A stretch of DNA of 63,860 nt from JAZDLO01 sp043801935 (GTDB lineage Bacteria > Actinomycetota > Thermoleophilia > RBG-16-64-13): contig JAZDLO010000235.1 in the NCBI GenBank assembly GCA_043801935.1, positions 1 to 63,860 of the forward strand, written 5' to 3'. The notes beneath the pieces were generated by a model. That model searched no databases. It was not told where the DNA came from and worked only from the letters and a program-made list of their open reading frames with translations. The position numbers were made by a program, and so were the translations under genes. This document shows positions 11,457 through 20,357 of the stretch, in pieces (the stretch's first letter is position 1; each line of letters opens with the position of its first letter).

Positions 11457-12536
11457 GTGCCGGTCCGTGCTCTGGTCTCGTACTCGATAGACCGGGTGGA
11501 AGTGCTTAACCCGGAAGGCGCAGTCGACGAAGCGCTCATGCCCGCTCTTGCCCCGGAAGACATCCGGCGTCTGTACGAACACATGGTGCTCACCCGGCAG
11601 TTCGACGAGCGCATGTTCAAGCTACAGCGCCAAGGAAGACTGGGCACGTTCGCCCGAGTGGCCGGCCAGGAGGGGGCTCAGGTGGGAGCCGCATTCGCGC
11701 TCCGGTCCGACGATTGGCTTGTCCCAGCTTTTCGGGAGACGGGGGCGCTCCTGCTGCGCGGCCTACCTCTGGAGCAGATCCTCCAGTTCTGGAGTGGAGA
11801 TGAACGAGGCGCCGCCTTCCCCCGGGAACTGCGGACGCTCCCCATATCCATTCCCGTGGGCACCCACTTGTTGCACGCCGTGGGTATCGCCTGGGCGATG
11901 AAGCAGGCCGGTGAGAAAGTAGCCGCGCTCACGTTCTTCGGGGAGGGTGCTACTTCGGAGGGCGACTTCAGCGAGGCCATGAACATGGCCGGTGTCTTTC
12001 AGGTGCCGGTGGTGTTCTTCTGCCAGAACAACCAGTACGCCATCTCCGTTCCGTACACCAAGCAGACCGCTTCCTGCACTGTGGCGCAGAAAGCCCTCGC
12101 CTACGGGATGTTCGGAGTGCAGGTCGACGGCAACGATGTGTTCGCGGTCTATCGCGTGACTGCCGAAGCCCTGGATCGCGCCCGGGCTGGTCTGGGACCC
12201 ACGCTCGTCGAGGCGCATACCTATCGGGTGGCCGACCACACTACCTCTGACGATGCCCGCCGCTATCGCTCGGAGGAGGAAGTGGAGGAGTGGAAACAAC
12301 GGGATCCGATCGAGCGCTTGGCCCGATATATGCAGGCAGCCGGACTCTTGGACGACGCAGCCGCGGCGAACGCGGTCGCCCAGGCCGATCAGAGGGTGGC
12401 CGAGGCCGTCGCCGCCTTCGAGGCCATTCCTCCCCCGGGACCGGAGGAGATCTTCGAGCACGTCTACGCAGAAATGACCCCGCAACTGGTCGAGCAGCAG
12501 GCGGAGTTGATGGCCCGCCTGGCGAGGAGGCGGTGA
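11457..12536 (+). CDS. pdhA: Thiamine-pyrophosphate 2-oxoacid dehydrogenase E1, alpha subunit
   Basis: A 359-aa E1alpha subunit. The TPP/Mg motif is GEGATSEGDFSEAMN followed by VVFFCQNN; the HTTSDDARRY loop near residue 260 carries the serine/phosphorylation-loop region of this family. With the next gene it forms the E1 that decarboxylates pyruvate or a branched-chain 2-oxoacid and acetylates the lipoyl group of E2. Sequence alone does not separate pyruvate from branched-chain or acetoin use. GTG 11457 fits the AAAGGGGTGAG site; an upstream in-frame start at 11415 lies in the hairpin and is rejected. Only 2 bp separate it from the beta subunit gene. Confidence 0.9.
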   Translation: MPVRALVSYSIDRVEVLNPEGAVDEALMPALAPEDIRRLYEHMVLTRQFDERMFKLQRQGRLGTFARVAGQEGAQVGAAFALRSDDWLVPAFRETGALLLRGLPLEQILQFWSGDERGAAFPRELRTLPISIPVGTHLLHAVGIAWAMKQAGEKVAALTFFGEGATSEGDFSEAMNMAGVFQVPVVFFCQNNQYAISVPYTKQTASCTVAQKALAYGMFGVQVDGNDVFAVYRVTAEALDRARAGLGPTLVEAHTYRVADHTTSDDARRYRSEEEVEEWKQRDPIERLARYMQAAGLLDDAAAANAVAQADQRVAEAVAAFEAIPPPGPEEIFEHVYAEMTPQLVEQQAELMARLARRR

Positions 12537-12538
12537 CC

Positions 12539-13519
12539 ATGGCGCGTCTGAACATGGTTGAGGCCATCGACCAGGCTCTCCTTCAAGAGATGCAACTGGA
12601 TGCCAGGGTCGTCGTGCTCGGTGAGGATGTGGGCAGGGATGGGGGGGTGTTCCGGGTCACGGACGGCCTGGTGGAGCGCTTTGGCGAAGAGCGGGTGATC
12701 GACACGCCCCTGGCGGAGTCAGGGATCGTGGGGATGGCCATCGGCATGGCCATCGCCGGTTATCGTCCCGTGGCCGAGATCCAGTTCGCGGGCTTCTCGT
12801 ATCCGGCCTATGACCAACTGGTCTCTCATGCTTCGCGCATGCGCACTCGCAGCCGGGGTCAGTTCACAGTCCCCCTCGTGGTGCGAACGCCTTACGGCGG
12901 GGGGATACGCGCGCTGGAGCATCATTCCGAGAGCATGGAGGCGGTATTCGCCCATGTGCCCGGGCTCAAAGTGGTCATCCCCGGCGATCCATACGAGGCC
13001 AAGGGTCTTCTGGCCGCCGCGGTGCGCGATCCCGATCCGGTGATGTTCATGGAGCCGGCACGGATCTACCGAGCGATCAAGGCGGATGTGCCCGAGGAGC
13101 CGTATACCCTCCCCTTGGGCAGGGCCCGGGTAGTGCGTGAGGGCCGGGACCTCACGGCACTGGCCTGGGGAGCTCATGTCCGCACGTTGAAGGAGGCGGC
13201 ACAACGCCTCGAAGCTGAAGGCACGGCCGACGTCGAGATCATCGATGTACGCAGCCTATCGCCTTTCGATTTCGAGACCGTCATCGCGAGCGTGGCCAAG
13301 ACGGGCCGGGCGGTGGTGGTCCACGAGGCCCCCCGCAGCTGCGGTTTTGGAGCGGAGATATCGGCCCAGATAATGGAGCGCGCGGTCCTCCATCTTAGAT
13401 CCCCGGTGTCGCGAGTCACCGGATTCGATACGATTCCTCCGTTGGCCAAACTGGAGGACTATTTCCAGCCCGACGTGGACCGAGTCGTGGAAGCTATCGA
13501 GGAAGCCGTCAAGTTCTAG
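12539..13519 (+). CDS. pdhB: 2-oxoacid dehydrogenase E1, beta subunit (transketolase-like)
   Basis: A 326-aa E1beta subunit: the N-terminal half has VVLGEDVGRDGGVFRVT and the AEIQFAGF stretch, the C-terminal transketolase domain has DVEIIDVRSLSPFD and VVVHEAPRSCGFGAE. Pairs with the upstream alpha gene to make an alpha2beta2 E1. The ATG at 12539 sits 8 nt after GGAGG, which itself lies in the alpha gene end; an in-frame GTG at 12533 is too close. The 32 bp after it lead to a nitroreductase gene rather than directly to E2, which is unusual for this operon type. Confidence 0.92.
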   Translation: MARLNMVEAIDQALLQEMQLDARVVVLGEDVGRDGGVFRVTDGLVERFGEERVIDTPLAESGIVGMAIGMAIAGYRPVAEIQFAGFSYPAYDQLVSHASRMRTRSRGQFTVPLVVRTPYGGGIRALEHHSESMEAVFAHVPGLKVVIPGDPYEAKGLLAAAVRDPDPVMFMEPARIYRAIKADVPEEPYTLPLGRARVVREGRDLTALAWGAHVRTLKEAAQRLEAEGTADVEIIDVRSLSPFDFETVIASVAKTGRAVVVHEAPRSCGFGAEISAQIMERAVLHLRSPVSRVTGFDTIPPLAKLEDYFQPDVDRVVEAIEEAVKF

Positions 13520-13551
13520 TAGCCGTCCAGTCCTGACCGAAGGAGTCCACC

Positions 13552-14298
13552 GTGAAGTACGAGGAGTTTTTGGAGTTCGTCAAGAGCAGGCGCACGCTTC
13601 GGGCGTTCACGCCGGATCCCATACCGGACGAGTGGGTGGACAAGCTTCTTGAGGCGGCTCGTTGGGCGCCCACGGGTTTCAACATGCAGCCCATGGAGTT
13701 CCTGGTGGTCAAGGACCTGGATCTCCGCACGGGGATCAAGAAGATCGTCGATGATTACAAGAACAGCGACTTCTTCGCCTTGGAAGCTACCCGCGAAGAG
13801 TGGCAGGGCTCTCCTTGGGCCATCGAGACGCACGGCAAGTGGGATTGCCCGCTCGCGCCGGTCGATATTCTGGTCATGGGCGACACCCGCCGGCGAGTGG
13901 GATTGCCGATGGCAGCTCGTTACTCGAAGCAAAAAGGCGACTCCATCTTCGAGTCGTCGCTGTCCAACGCGTTCATGTACATGTGGCTTGCCGCTCACAG
14001 CATGGGTCTGGCTGCGCAGCCGATCTCAGGGGTCAAGTATCCGAAGGTGCAGGGTCTGGTCAAGCACCTCTTGAACCTGCCCGATTTCATCTACGTCTAC
14101 GACATATTCCTGGTAGGGCGAAGCGCGATGGCGGAGGGGCCGTCGGCCAAGCTCATGCGTCACCTCGAGGAAATGGTGCACTACGACCGGGCCGCGGACG
14201 ACGAGTTCCTGAGTGATTCGGAGCTCCACAAGCAGATCGTGAAACTGCGGGCCGGCAACGTGGCCCGGCACGTGGAGGCCGACAAGATCAACGAGTGA
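13552..14298 (+). CDS. Nitroreductase family protein
   Basis: A 248-aa FMN-dependent nitroreductase-fold protein. The N-terminal SRRTLRAF and the ARWAPTGFNMQP segment are the FMN-phosphate and isoalloxazine contacts seen in the family; a longer C-terminal part (SNAFMYMWLAAHSMGLAAQP) follows. The natural substrate is unknown: members reduce nitro groups, quinones, flavins or enones. GTG start with GAAGGAG site. It lies between E1beta and E2 on the same strand, so it is likely co-expressed with the dehydrogenase complex. A role in disposing of electrons or reducing a quinone is possible but only inferred. Confidence 0.85.
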   Translation: MKYEEFLEFVKSRRTLRAFTPDPIPDEWVDKLLEAARWAPTGFNMQPMEFLVVKDLDLRTGIKKIVDDYKNSDFFALEATREEWQGSPWAIETHGKWDCPLAPVDILVMGDTRRRVGLPMAARYSKQKGDSIFESSLSNAFMYMWLAAHSMGLAAQPISGVKYPKVQGLVKHLLNLPDFIYVYDIFLVGRSAMAEGPSAKLMRHLEEMVHYDRAADDEFLSDSELHKQIVKLRAGNVARHVEADKINE

Positions 14299-14399
14299 AG
14301 TGCGCGCGCCGGCGTCTGAGATGGGGCACGCGCCCGGGCCCTGAACGAACTGGTCCACAAACGCCCAGAGGGGAACACCGAGACTAGGGAGCGGCAGCC

Positions 14400-15914
14400 A
14401 TGGCCTACGAATTCAGATTTCCCGATATTGGTGAAGGGGTCACCGAGGGAGAGCTTCTCGCCTGGAAGGTGAAAGAAGGCGATGTCGTCGTCGAAGACCA
14501 GACCCTGGCCGAATTGGAGACCGACAAGGCAGTGGTGGAGCTACCGTCACCGAGGGCCGGTCGGGTCAGCCGCCTCCATGGGGCCGAGGGCGACATCATC
14601 CAGGTGGGCGACGTGGTGGTGACCATCGAGGAGGCTCCGGCCGCCGGGCAGGCGGAGGCGCCCCCGTCGTCCCCGCCGGTCGAAGCCCCCACGGCGATCG
14701 GCGCAGACGTCCCCGCCGAAGCGATCCCCGTCGAAGCCGAGGCCGAGGCCTACACCGGCTCGGTGGTGGGTCGACTGGAAGAGGCCCCGGAAGAGGAGGC
14801 CGACGCGGCTGCTGTGACCTTGGCGTCTGCCCCCTCGGGGCTCAGGGCGCCTGCGCCGCCTGTAGCGTCCGCGGCACCAGGGGCCGGAGGGCTGGCTATG
14901 CCGTCCGTTCGCGCCTTCGCCCAGGAACTTGGGGTGGATCTTGCGACCATCCGGGGCACCGGCCCGGGCGGGCGGATCCTGAAGCAGGACGTGGAGGACG
15001 TCGCTGAAGCCGCGGCCTATGGTGCGACCGCGTCCGGCCCACCGGCGACTGCGGGCACCCTGCCGGGAACGGAGGCTACCCCAGTCGCGGCCGTCCCGCC
15101 GGCGGGGATCGCGGGATCTCCAGCTCTCGAGAGGCCGGCCCCAGCGCCTCCCGCCGAGCTCCCAAAGGTGGCGCCGATCATGGGAGGCACTATCGAGCAA
15201 GACGCTTTCGGTCTGGTGGAGCGAGTCGCGTTCCGGGGGGTCCGGCGGACCATGGCGAAACGCATGGCCGAATCGGTGGCCAAGCAAGCCCAGGTGACCA
15301 CCATGGACGAAGCGGACGTCACCATCATCAAGCGCATCAGAGAGAAGGAGCGCACCATCGCGGCGGAGCGCGGGGTGCGCCTGACCTATCTGGCGTTCGT
15401 GGTCAAAGCGTGCACGGCTGCTCTCAAGCGTTTCCCCCGCCTCAACGCGGTCCTTGAGGAATCGGGGGAGGAATTCGTGCTCAAACGTTACTGCAACATC
15501 GGTATCGCGATCGACACAAAGAACGGTCTGGTCGTCCCCAATATCAAGGACGCCGACCGGAAGAGCATCTTCCGTATCGCCGAGGAGATCGTCGATCTGG
15601 TCGACCGGGCTGACGAGCGCCGCCTCAACCTGGACGATCTCCACGGGGGTACGTTCACCATCAGCAACTATGGGGCCGTGGGAAGCACCTTCGCCACTCC
15701 GGTCACGAACTACCCGGAGGCAGCCATCCTCGGGATGGGCCGCGTGCGTGAATTGCCGGTGGTCCGGGAGGGGAAAGTGGTGACCCGGTTGATCCTCCCC
15801 CTAGCGCTTACCATCGACCACCGGTTGATCGACGGGGCCGAGGCCGCTCGTTTTCTTAACCTGGTCATCGGCTACGTGGAAGACCCCGATCTGCTGCTCC
15901 TGGAAGGCGCCTAG
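14400..15914 (+). CDS. pdhC: Dihydrolipoyl acyltransferase (E2 of 2-oxoacid dehydrogenase)
   Basis: A 504-aa E2. A single lipoyl domain is seen at residues 1-77 with the lipoylated lysine in ETDKAVVE (K43). An Ala/Pro-rich linker follows, then a peripheral-subunit-binding domain (MPSVRAFAQELGVDL, GPGGRILKQDV) near residues 160-200, a second Ala/Pro linker, and the catalytic core ending in DHRLIDGAEAARF with the active-site His and Asp. It transfers the acyl group from lipoyl to CoA. No E3 (lipoamide dehydrogenase) gene lies beside it, so E3 must be elsewhere. The stop codon overlaps the GTG start of mqnB by one base. Confidence 0.95.
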   Translation: MAYEFRFPDIGEGVTEGELLAWKVKEGDVVVEDQTLAELETDKAVVELPSPRAGRVSRLHGAEGDIIQVGDVVVTIEEAPAAGQAEAPPSSPPVEAPTAIGADVPAEAIPVEAEAEAYTGSVVGRLEEAPEEEADAAAVTLASAPSGLRAPAPPVASAAPGAGGLAMPSVRAFAQELGVDLATIRGTGPGGRILKQDVEDVAEAAAYGATASGPPATAGTLPGTEATPVAAVPPAGIAGSPALERPAPAPPAELPKVAPIMGGTIEQDAFGLVERVAFRGVRRTMAKRMAESVAKQAQVTTMDEADVTIIKRIREKERTIAAERGVRLTYLAFVVKACTAALKRFPRLNAVLEESGEEFVLKRYCNIGIAIDTKNGLVVPNIKDADRKSIFRIAEEIVDLVDRADERRLNLDDLHGGTFTISNYGAVGSTFATPVTNYPEAAILGMGRVRELPVVREGKVVTRLILPLALTIDHRLIDGAEAARFLNLVIGYVEDPDLLLLEGA

Positions 15915-16822
15915 TGGAGCTGAAGGACTGTGACGCGCTGCGCCTGGCCACGCGCGATTGCCGGCTGGTGCTTCTGACGGCGACCGAAAGCGAGGCCGAG
16001 CCCCTGCGGCGCGCGCTATTGGGGCTCGAACCCTACGTGGTGGCGACGAAGAAGCTCTTCGTCGGCCGGCTCGATCCCGGGCAGCGTTCGGCCCGCGAGG
16101 GCGCCACCGTGGTGCCGGTGCGAACGGCGCTGGCCATCAGCGGATGCGACAAGGCCAACGCCGCGCACGTACTCACCTGCCTTCTTCAGGCTATGAGGCC
16201 GAAGCCTTCGCTTGTCTTGCAGGTGGGCGTGGGCGGCGCCTTCCCATCGGTGGAGCGGGGGATGGGCGCGCGGGTCGGCGACATCGTCATCGCCACGAGG
16301 GAGATCTACTCCGACACCGGCAGTTCTAGTCCCGCCGGCTGGCTGTCGGCCGACGAGCTCGGGCTGCCGCTGGCCTGGGTGAACGGCGGTGAATTGGGCG
16401 GTGACTTCCCGCTGGACGCGCGTCTTGTGGAGGCTGCGGCCGCGGCGATCGAGACTGAAGCTTGGCCTGAGCCTCGCCCCAAAGTGGTCATCGGGCCATG
16501 TGTGACGGCCTCCCGGGTCACGGGGCTGCGGGCCGAGGGCGAAGAAGTGGTCCGCAAGTGGGGGGCCGTGGCCGAATCAATGGAAGGAGCTGCGGCGGCC
16601 CACATCTGCGCTCTCTACGGCATGCCGTTTCTGGAGGTCAGGGGGATCAGCAACCTGGTGGTCGACCGGGACCGGACTTCGTGGGAGGTGGACCGCGCCG
16701 TGGCGGCGGCGGCACGGGCTGCGCTCGCGGTGGGGGCCGCTCTCGAAAGGTTGCCCCTCGTCGCCGGGGATGCTCTCCCCGGAAGCGCGGGTCCGCCATC
16801 CCGGGATGCCGAGAAGGTCTGA
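15914..16822 (+). CDS. mqnB: Futalosine hydrolase
   Basis: A 302-aa nucleoside-phosphorylase-fold enzyme. VGVGGAFP, the GDIVIATREIYSDTG loop and ESMEGAAAAHICALYG are the substrate-site motifs of the family; the C-terminal GISNLVVDRDRTSW fits MqnB better than MTA/SAH nucleosidase. It removes hypoxanthine from futalosine in the alternative menaquinone pathway. This call is strengthened by mqnD one base downstream. GTG start overlaps the E2 stop. Compared with usual MqnB (~220-230 aa) it is long, with extra residues at the N-terminus and a ~35-residue tail. Confidence 0.85.
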   Translation: MELKDCDALRLATRDCRLVLLTATESEAEPLRRALLGLEPYVVATKKLFVGRLDPGQRSAREGATVVPVRTALAISGCDKANAAHVLTCLLQAMRPKPSLVLQVGVGGAFPSVERGMGARVGDIVIATREIYSDTGSSSPAGWLSADELGLPLAWVNGGELGGDFPLDARLVEAAAAAIETEAWPEPRPKVVIGPCVTASRVTGLRAEGEEVVRKWGAVAESMEGAAAAHICALYGMPFLEVRGISNLVVDRDRTSWEVDRAVAAAARAALAVGAALERLPLVAGDALPGSAGPPSRDAEKV

Positions 16823-16823
16823 T

Positions 16824-17696
16824 ATGGATCCTCTCCGCCTCGCCTACTCTCCCTGTCCGAACGACACGTACATCTTCCACGCCTGGGTCCATGGCCTGGT
16901 TCCCGGTGCTCCGCCCGTCCACGAGCGTCTCGAGGATATCGACACCCTCAATCAACTGGCCTTGAACGGAGAGGCGGACGTGATCAAGGTCTCGCTGCAC
17001 GCGTTCGCCCATCTACTTGAGAGGTACGCCCTCTTGCATGCCGGCGGAGCGCTCGGGCGAGGCTGCGGCCCGCTGGTGGTCGCTCGCAAAGATTCTTGGC
17101 TGCGCCCGGCGCTTTCCGTCCAGCGGGTGGCTGCTCTCGTGGACCATCTCGGTCGTGCCCGGGTCGCCATCCCGGGAGAGCTCACGACCGGCGCGCTGCT
17201 GTTGGGACTCTTCGCCGGTGGGATCATCGACACGGTGGTAATGCCCTTCGATCGCATCATGCCCGCGGTGGCATCAGGCGAGGTGGACGCGGGCGTGATC
17301 ATCCACGAAAGCCGTTTCACCTTTGGTTCGTACGGTCTGCGCCAGTTGGTGGACCTGGGGGAGTGGTGGGAAGACGCCACCGGGCTGCCCATCCCCCTGG
17401 GAGCGATCGCCGTGGCTCGGTCCTTGGACCGAGCGCTCCAGGCGGATGTGGAACGCGCGGTCCGTGCCAGCGTCGAGCACGCGTCCTCTCATGCCGAGGC
17501 GGCTTTCGAATACGTCCGCGAGCACGCTCAGGAGATGGACCTCACCGTGTGCCGGGCGCACATCGACCTGTACGTGAACGAGTTCACCAGAGACTTTGGC
17601 CCCGAGGGGGAGAGGGCGATCCGGCGGCTTCTGGGTACCGCGACCGAGCTGGGTCTGGCTCCCGGTGCGGACAAGGAGCTGTTCTGGGACAAATAA
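16824..17696 (+). CDS. mqnD: 1,4-dihydroxy-6-naphthoate synthase
   Basis: A 290-aa periplasmic-binding-protein-fold enzyme. The N-terminal SPCPNDTYIFHAWVHG is a near-diagnostic MqnD signature, followed by the DVIKVSLHAF and GPLVVARK stretches. It converts cyclic de-hypoxanthine futalosine into 1,4-dihydroxy-6-naphthoate, making the naphthoquinone ring of menaquinone. The ATG at 16824 has a GAGAAGG site and lies 1 bp after the mqnB stop. mqnA, mqnC and mqnE are not in the window. No signal peptide, so it is cytoplasmic. Confidence 0.92.
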   Translation: MDPLRLAYSPCPNDTYIFHAWVHGLVPGAPPVHERLEDIDTLNQLALNGEADVIKVSLHAFAHLLERYALLHAGGALGRGCGPLVVARKDSWLRPALSVQRVAALVDHLGRARVAIPGELTTGALLLGLFAGGIIDTVVMPFDRIMPAVASGEVDAGVIIHESRFTFGSYGLRQLVDLGEWWEDATGLPIPLGAIAVARSLDRALQADVERAVRASVEHASSHAEAAFEYVREHAQEMDLTVCRAHIDLYVNEFTRDFGPEGERAIRRLLGTATELGLAPGADKELFWDK

Positions 17697-17728
17697 CGGA
17701 ACCATGTTCCACTCTACGGGATGATTGC

Positions 17729-17758
17729 TTGCCCGTCTTGTGCGAGGGGTGCTTTAAT
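17729..17758 (+). promoter_or_regulatory. Putative promoter of the cupin gene
   Basis: TTGCCC and TTTAAT separated by 18 bp, ending about 55 bp before the cupin start. It is the best match in the 118-bp gap after mqnD. The -35 box is only fair. Confidence 0.4.
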
Positions 17759-17814
17759 CAGCGAAAGAGATCCGTAGGCCACCGAGGGCCTCGGCGACAA
17801 GGAGGAGCACTTCT

Positions 17815-18192
17815 ATGGCCGCTAAGCTCGTCAAGATCACCAAGGACACCCCGTGGAACGATAAGGTGCCTCTCCACGAGAATTGCTTCGCCTGGCCCAT
17901 GGTCAATCCCAAGAGCTGCCCCGGGGCGCAATGCGAATTCGGCATCACTGAGCTCCATCCGCTCATCGGCCGTGCGCTGGACGACGTCCATGCCGAAGAA
18001 GACCACGTCTTCTACGGTCTGACCGGACGCGCTGAGGCCGTCGTCGACGGCGAGCATTACATCGTCGAGCCTGGAGACGCCCTGTGGGTGTCCAAGGGCA
18101 GCGTTCACAACTTCACCCCCCTGGGCGGCGAGAACTTCCGGTACGCCGTCTTTTTCGCGCCGGGACGCGCTTTCTGGACGCAGCAGAAGTAG
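17815..18192 (+). CDS. Small cupin-domain protein
   Basis: A 125-aa single cupin_2 barrel. The first metal motif is recognisable as DDVHAEEDHVFYGLTGRA and the second as PGDALWVSKGSVHNF; the His and Glu positions suit a metal ion. Such small cupins bind sugars or act as isomerases, dioxygenases or ligand sensors, so no function is assigned. It has a very strong AAGGAGG site, a candidate promoter of its own and a strong terminator, so it is probably a single-gene, well-expressed unit. Confidence 0.75.
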   Translation: MAAKLVKITKDTPWNDKVPLHENCFAWPMVNPKSCPGAQCEFGITELHPLIGRALDDVHAEEDHVFYGLTGRAEAVVDGEHYIVEPGDALWVSKGSVHNFTPLGGENFRYAVFFAPGRAFWTQQK

Positions 18193-18213
18193 TAGCAGCG
18201 GCCTCCCACGGTG

Positions 18214-18249
18214 TGCGCCCATCCTCTTAGTGAGGATGGGCGCATTTTC
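18214..18249 (+). terminator. Intrinsic terminator after the cupin gene
   Basis: A perfect 13-bp stem (TGCGCCCATCCTC / GAGGATGGGCGCA) with a TTAGT loop followed by TTTTCT. It is the clearest Rho-independent terminator in the window, 21 bp after the cupin stop. Confidence 0.92.
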
Positions 18250-18314
18250 TTTCGCTAGGGAGGATCGCGCGGTGTGGACGCGGGCAGCCCCGAGGCTGCT
18301 ATCCTACCGGTCTG

Positions 18315-20357
18315 ATGCTGCACCTCACCGACATCTCCAAATCCTTCGGCACCCAAGCCGTCCTCGACGAGGCCAGCCTGCACGTGAAGCCGGGCATGCG
18401 CGTGGGCTTGGTGGGACCGAACGGGGCCGGCAAGACCACCCTACTGCGTCTCATCGTGGGCGAGATGTCGCTGGACGGGGGAGAGATCAGCGCGCGGAAA
18501 GATCTTCGCACCGGCTTCTTGCCCCAGGAGATCGAGGAGATCGCGGATCACGCGGTCATCGACGAGGTGCTTGCTTCGCATCTGGACATCCTGTCGGCGG
18601 AGCGGCGCATCGCCGAGCTGGGAGAGCGACTCGGCCGAGCCTATGAGGCGGTGGCGGGGCCTGCGGCCGCCGGCGCCGGAGACGCCGTTGCCAAGGCCGG
18701 CCTCGGAGTGGCCGACGCCGATCCCGACGAACTGCTGCGCGAACTCGGCGCGGTCCAGACCGCCTTCGAGAGTGCCCACGGCTACGAGCTGGAGACCCGA
18801 GCACAGAGTATCCTGCGCGGCATGGGCTTTCGCGAGAGCGACTTCGACCGGCCCATCGCCGAGCTCTCCGGGGGCTGGCGCATGCGGGTCGCCTTGTCTC
18901 GACTCCTCCTGGAGCAGCCCGATCTTCTCCTCATGGACGAGCCCACCAACCACCTCGACCTCGAGAGCCTCGTCTGGCTGGAGGAGTTCCTGCTCAACTG
19001 GCCGGGAGCGCTCATCGTCATCAGTCACGATCGCTATTTCCTCAACCGAATGGTCACCCACATCGCCGATCTCGACCGGGGGGTCATCGACCTCTATGCC
19101 GGCGACTACGACCATTACGAGGCTGAGAAGCGGCAGCGATACGAGGCGCTGGTCAACGCCGCCAAGAATCAACAGAGAGAGATCGACGCGGCTGAGAGTT
19201 TCATCCGTCGGTTTCGGGCAAAGAACACCAAGGCCAAGCAGGTTCAGCAGAAGATCCGGCAGCTCGAGCGCACCGAACGGATCGATGCCCCCACCCTGGG
19301 TCGCAAGACCATCAAGTTCCGCTTCCCCCAACCTCCCCGCAGCGGCCGGGTGGTAGCTGAGGTAAGGCACGTCAGGAAGAGCTACGGCGAAAACGTGGTC
19401 TATAAACGGCTCGAACTGGTCATCGAGCGCGGCGAGAAGATCGCCCTCGTGGGTCCCAACGGAGCGGGTAAGTCCACGCTGCTCAAGCTCCTGGCAGGGG
19501 TCATCGAGCCGGATGGTGGTGCGATCAAGCTGGGACACAACGTGCGTCGGGAGTACTTCGCCCAGCACCAGCTGGAAGTCCTTCATCCCGCCAGGACGGT
19601 CCTCAAGACCATGGAGGAGGCCGCCGGTCCCGCCGGACGCCTGCCCGAGGTGCGCGGCTACCTTGGCACCTTTCTTTTCGGCGAGGACGACATTACCAAG
19701 AAGGTAGGCGTGCTTTCCGGGGGAGAAAAAGCGCGTCTTGCTCTGGCCCGGATGCTGATAGACCCTGCAGGGCTACTCCTGCTCGACGAACCGACCAACC
19801 ACCTGGATATGGACTCGCGCGCCGTCCTCATCGAGGCGTTGCGCCAGTTCGAGGGCTCAGTCGTCTTCATCAGCCACGACCGGCACCTGATCAATGCCAT
19901 CGGCACCAAAGTCATCGAGGTGCGGGACGGTCGTCTGACCCACTACCTCGGGGACTGGGAGTACTACCAGTGGAAGAAGGGTCAGCAAGTGAAGCCGGCC
20001 GTCGCGCCCCCGGATGAATCGACGCCGCTCTCCCTTGCGACTCGGCAGGCGGCTGAAACGCGACCGCAGAAGGTCGCCGCCTCGGCTGCGGGTAGGGGCG
20101 GGGCGGTGACGGTCGAGCTGGGCTACAAGGAACGCAAAGAGCTGCAGAATCGATACCGCAAGGTGGAGAGGCGGATCCTTGTCGCCGAGGAGCGGCAGGC
20201 CACCCTGGCCGCCACCCTCAGCGATCCCGCTCATGCCTCCGACTACGAGCTTCTCACCGCCGCCTCTTCGGAAGCCACCGTTCTCTCCGGGGAGATCGCC
20301 GCTCTGTACGAAGAGTGGGGGAGCCTGGCCGAATCTCTCGGGACCACCGTCACCTGA
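18315..20357 (+). CDS. ABC-F family ATPase
   Basis: A 680-aa soluble protein with two ABC ATPase domains and no membrane segments. Walker A motifs are GPNGAGKTT (N-half) and GPNGAGKST (C-half); signatures are LSGGWRMRVALSR and LSGGEKARLALAR, each followed by a DEPTNHLD Walker B. A charged linker (about residues 265-320) joins the halves as in translation factors that enter the ribosomal E site (EttA/Uup/YdiF types). A C-terminal coiled-coil extension suggests a Uup- or YdiF-like member. An Ala-rich insert lies near residue 120. The -10-like TATCCT lies 9 bp before the ATG with no clear Shine-Dalgarno, so the mRNA may be leaderless. Confidence 0.9.
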   Translation: MLHLTDISKSFGTQAVLDEASLHVKPGMRVGLVGPNGAGKTTLLRLIVGEMSLDGGEISARKDLRTGFLPQEIEEIADHAVIDEVLASHLDILSAERRIAELGERLGRAYEAVAGPAAAGAGDAVAKAGLGVADADPDELLRELGAVQTAFESAHGYELETRAQSILRGMGFRESDFDRPIAELSGGWRMRVALSRLLLEQPDLLLMDEPTNHLDLESLVWLEEFLLNWPGALIVISHDRYFLNRMVTHIADLDRGVIDLYAGDYDHYEAEKRQRYEALVNAAKNQQREIDAAESFIRRFRAKNTKAKQVQQKIRQLERTERIDAPTLGRKTIKFRFPQPPRSGRVVAEVRHVRKSYGENVVYKRLELVIERGEKIALVGPNGAGKSTLLKLLAGVIEPDGGAIKLGHNVRREYFAQHQLEVLHPARTVLKTMEEAAGPAGRLPEVRGYLGTFLFGEDDITKKVGVLSGGEKARLALARMLIDPAGLLLLDEPTNHLDMDSRAVLIEALRQFEGSVVFISHDRHLINAIGTKVIEVRDGRLTHYLGDWEYYQWKKGQQVKPAVAPPDESTPLSLATRQAAETRPQKVAASAAGRGGAVTVELGYKERKELQNRYRKVERRILVAEERQATLAATLSDPAHASDYELLTAASSEATVLSGEIAALYEEWGSLAESLGTTVT

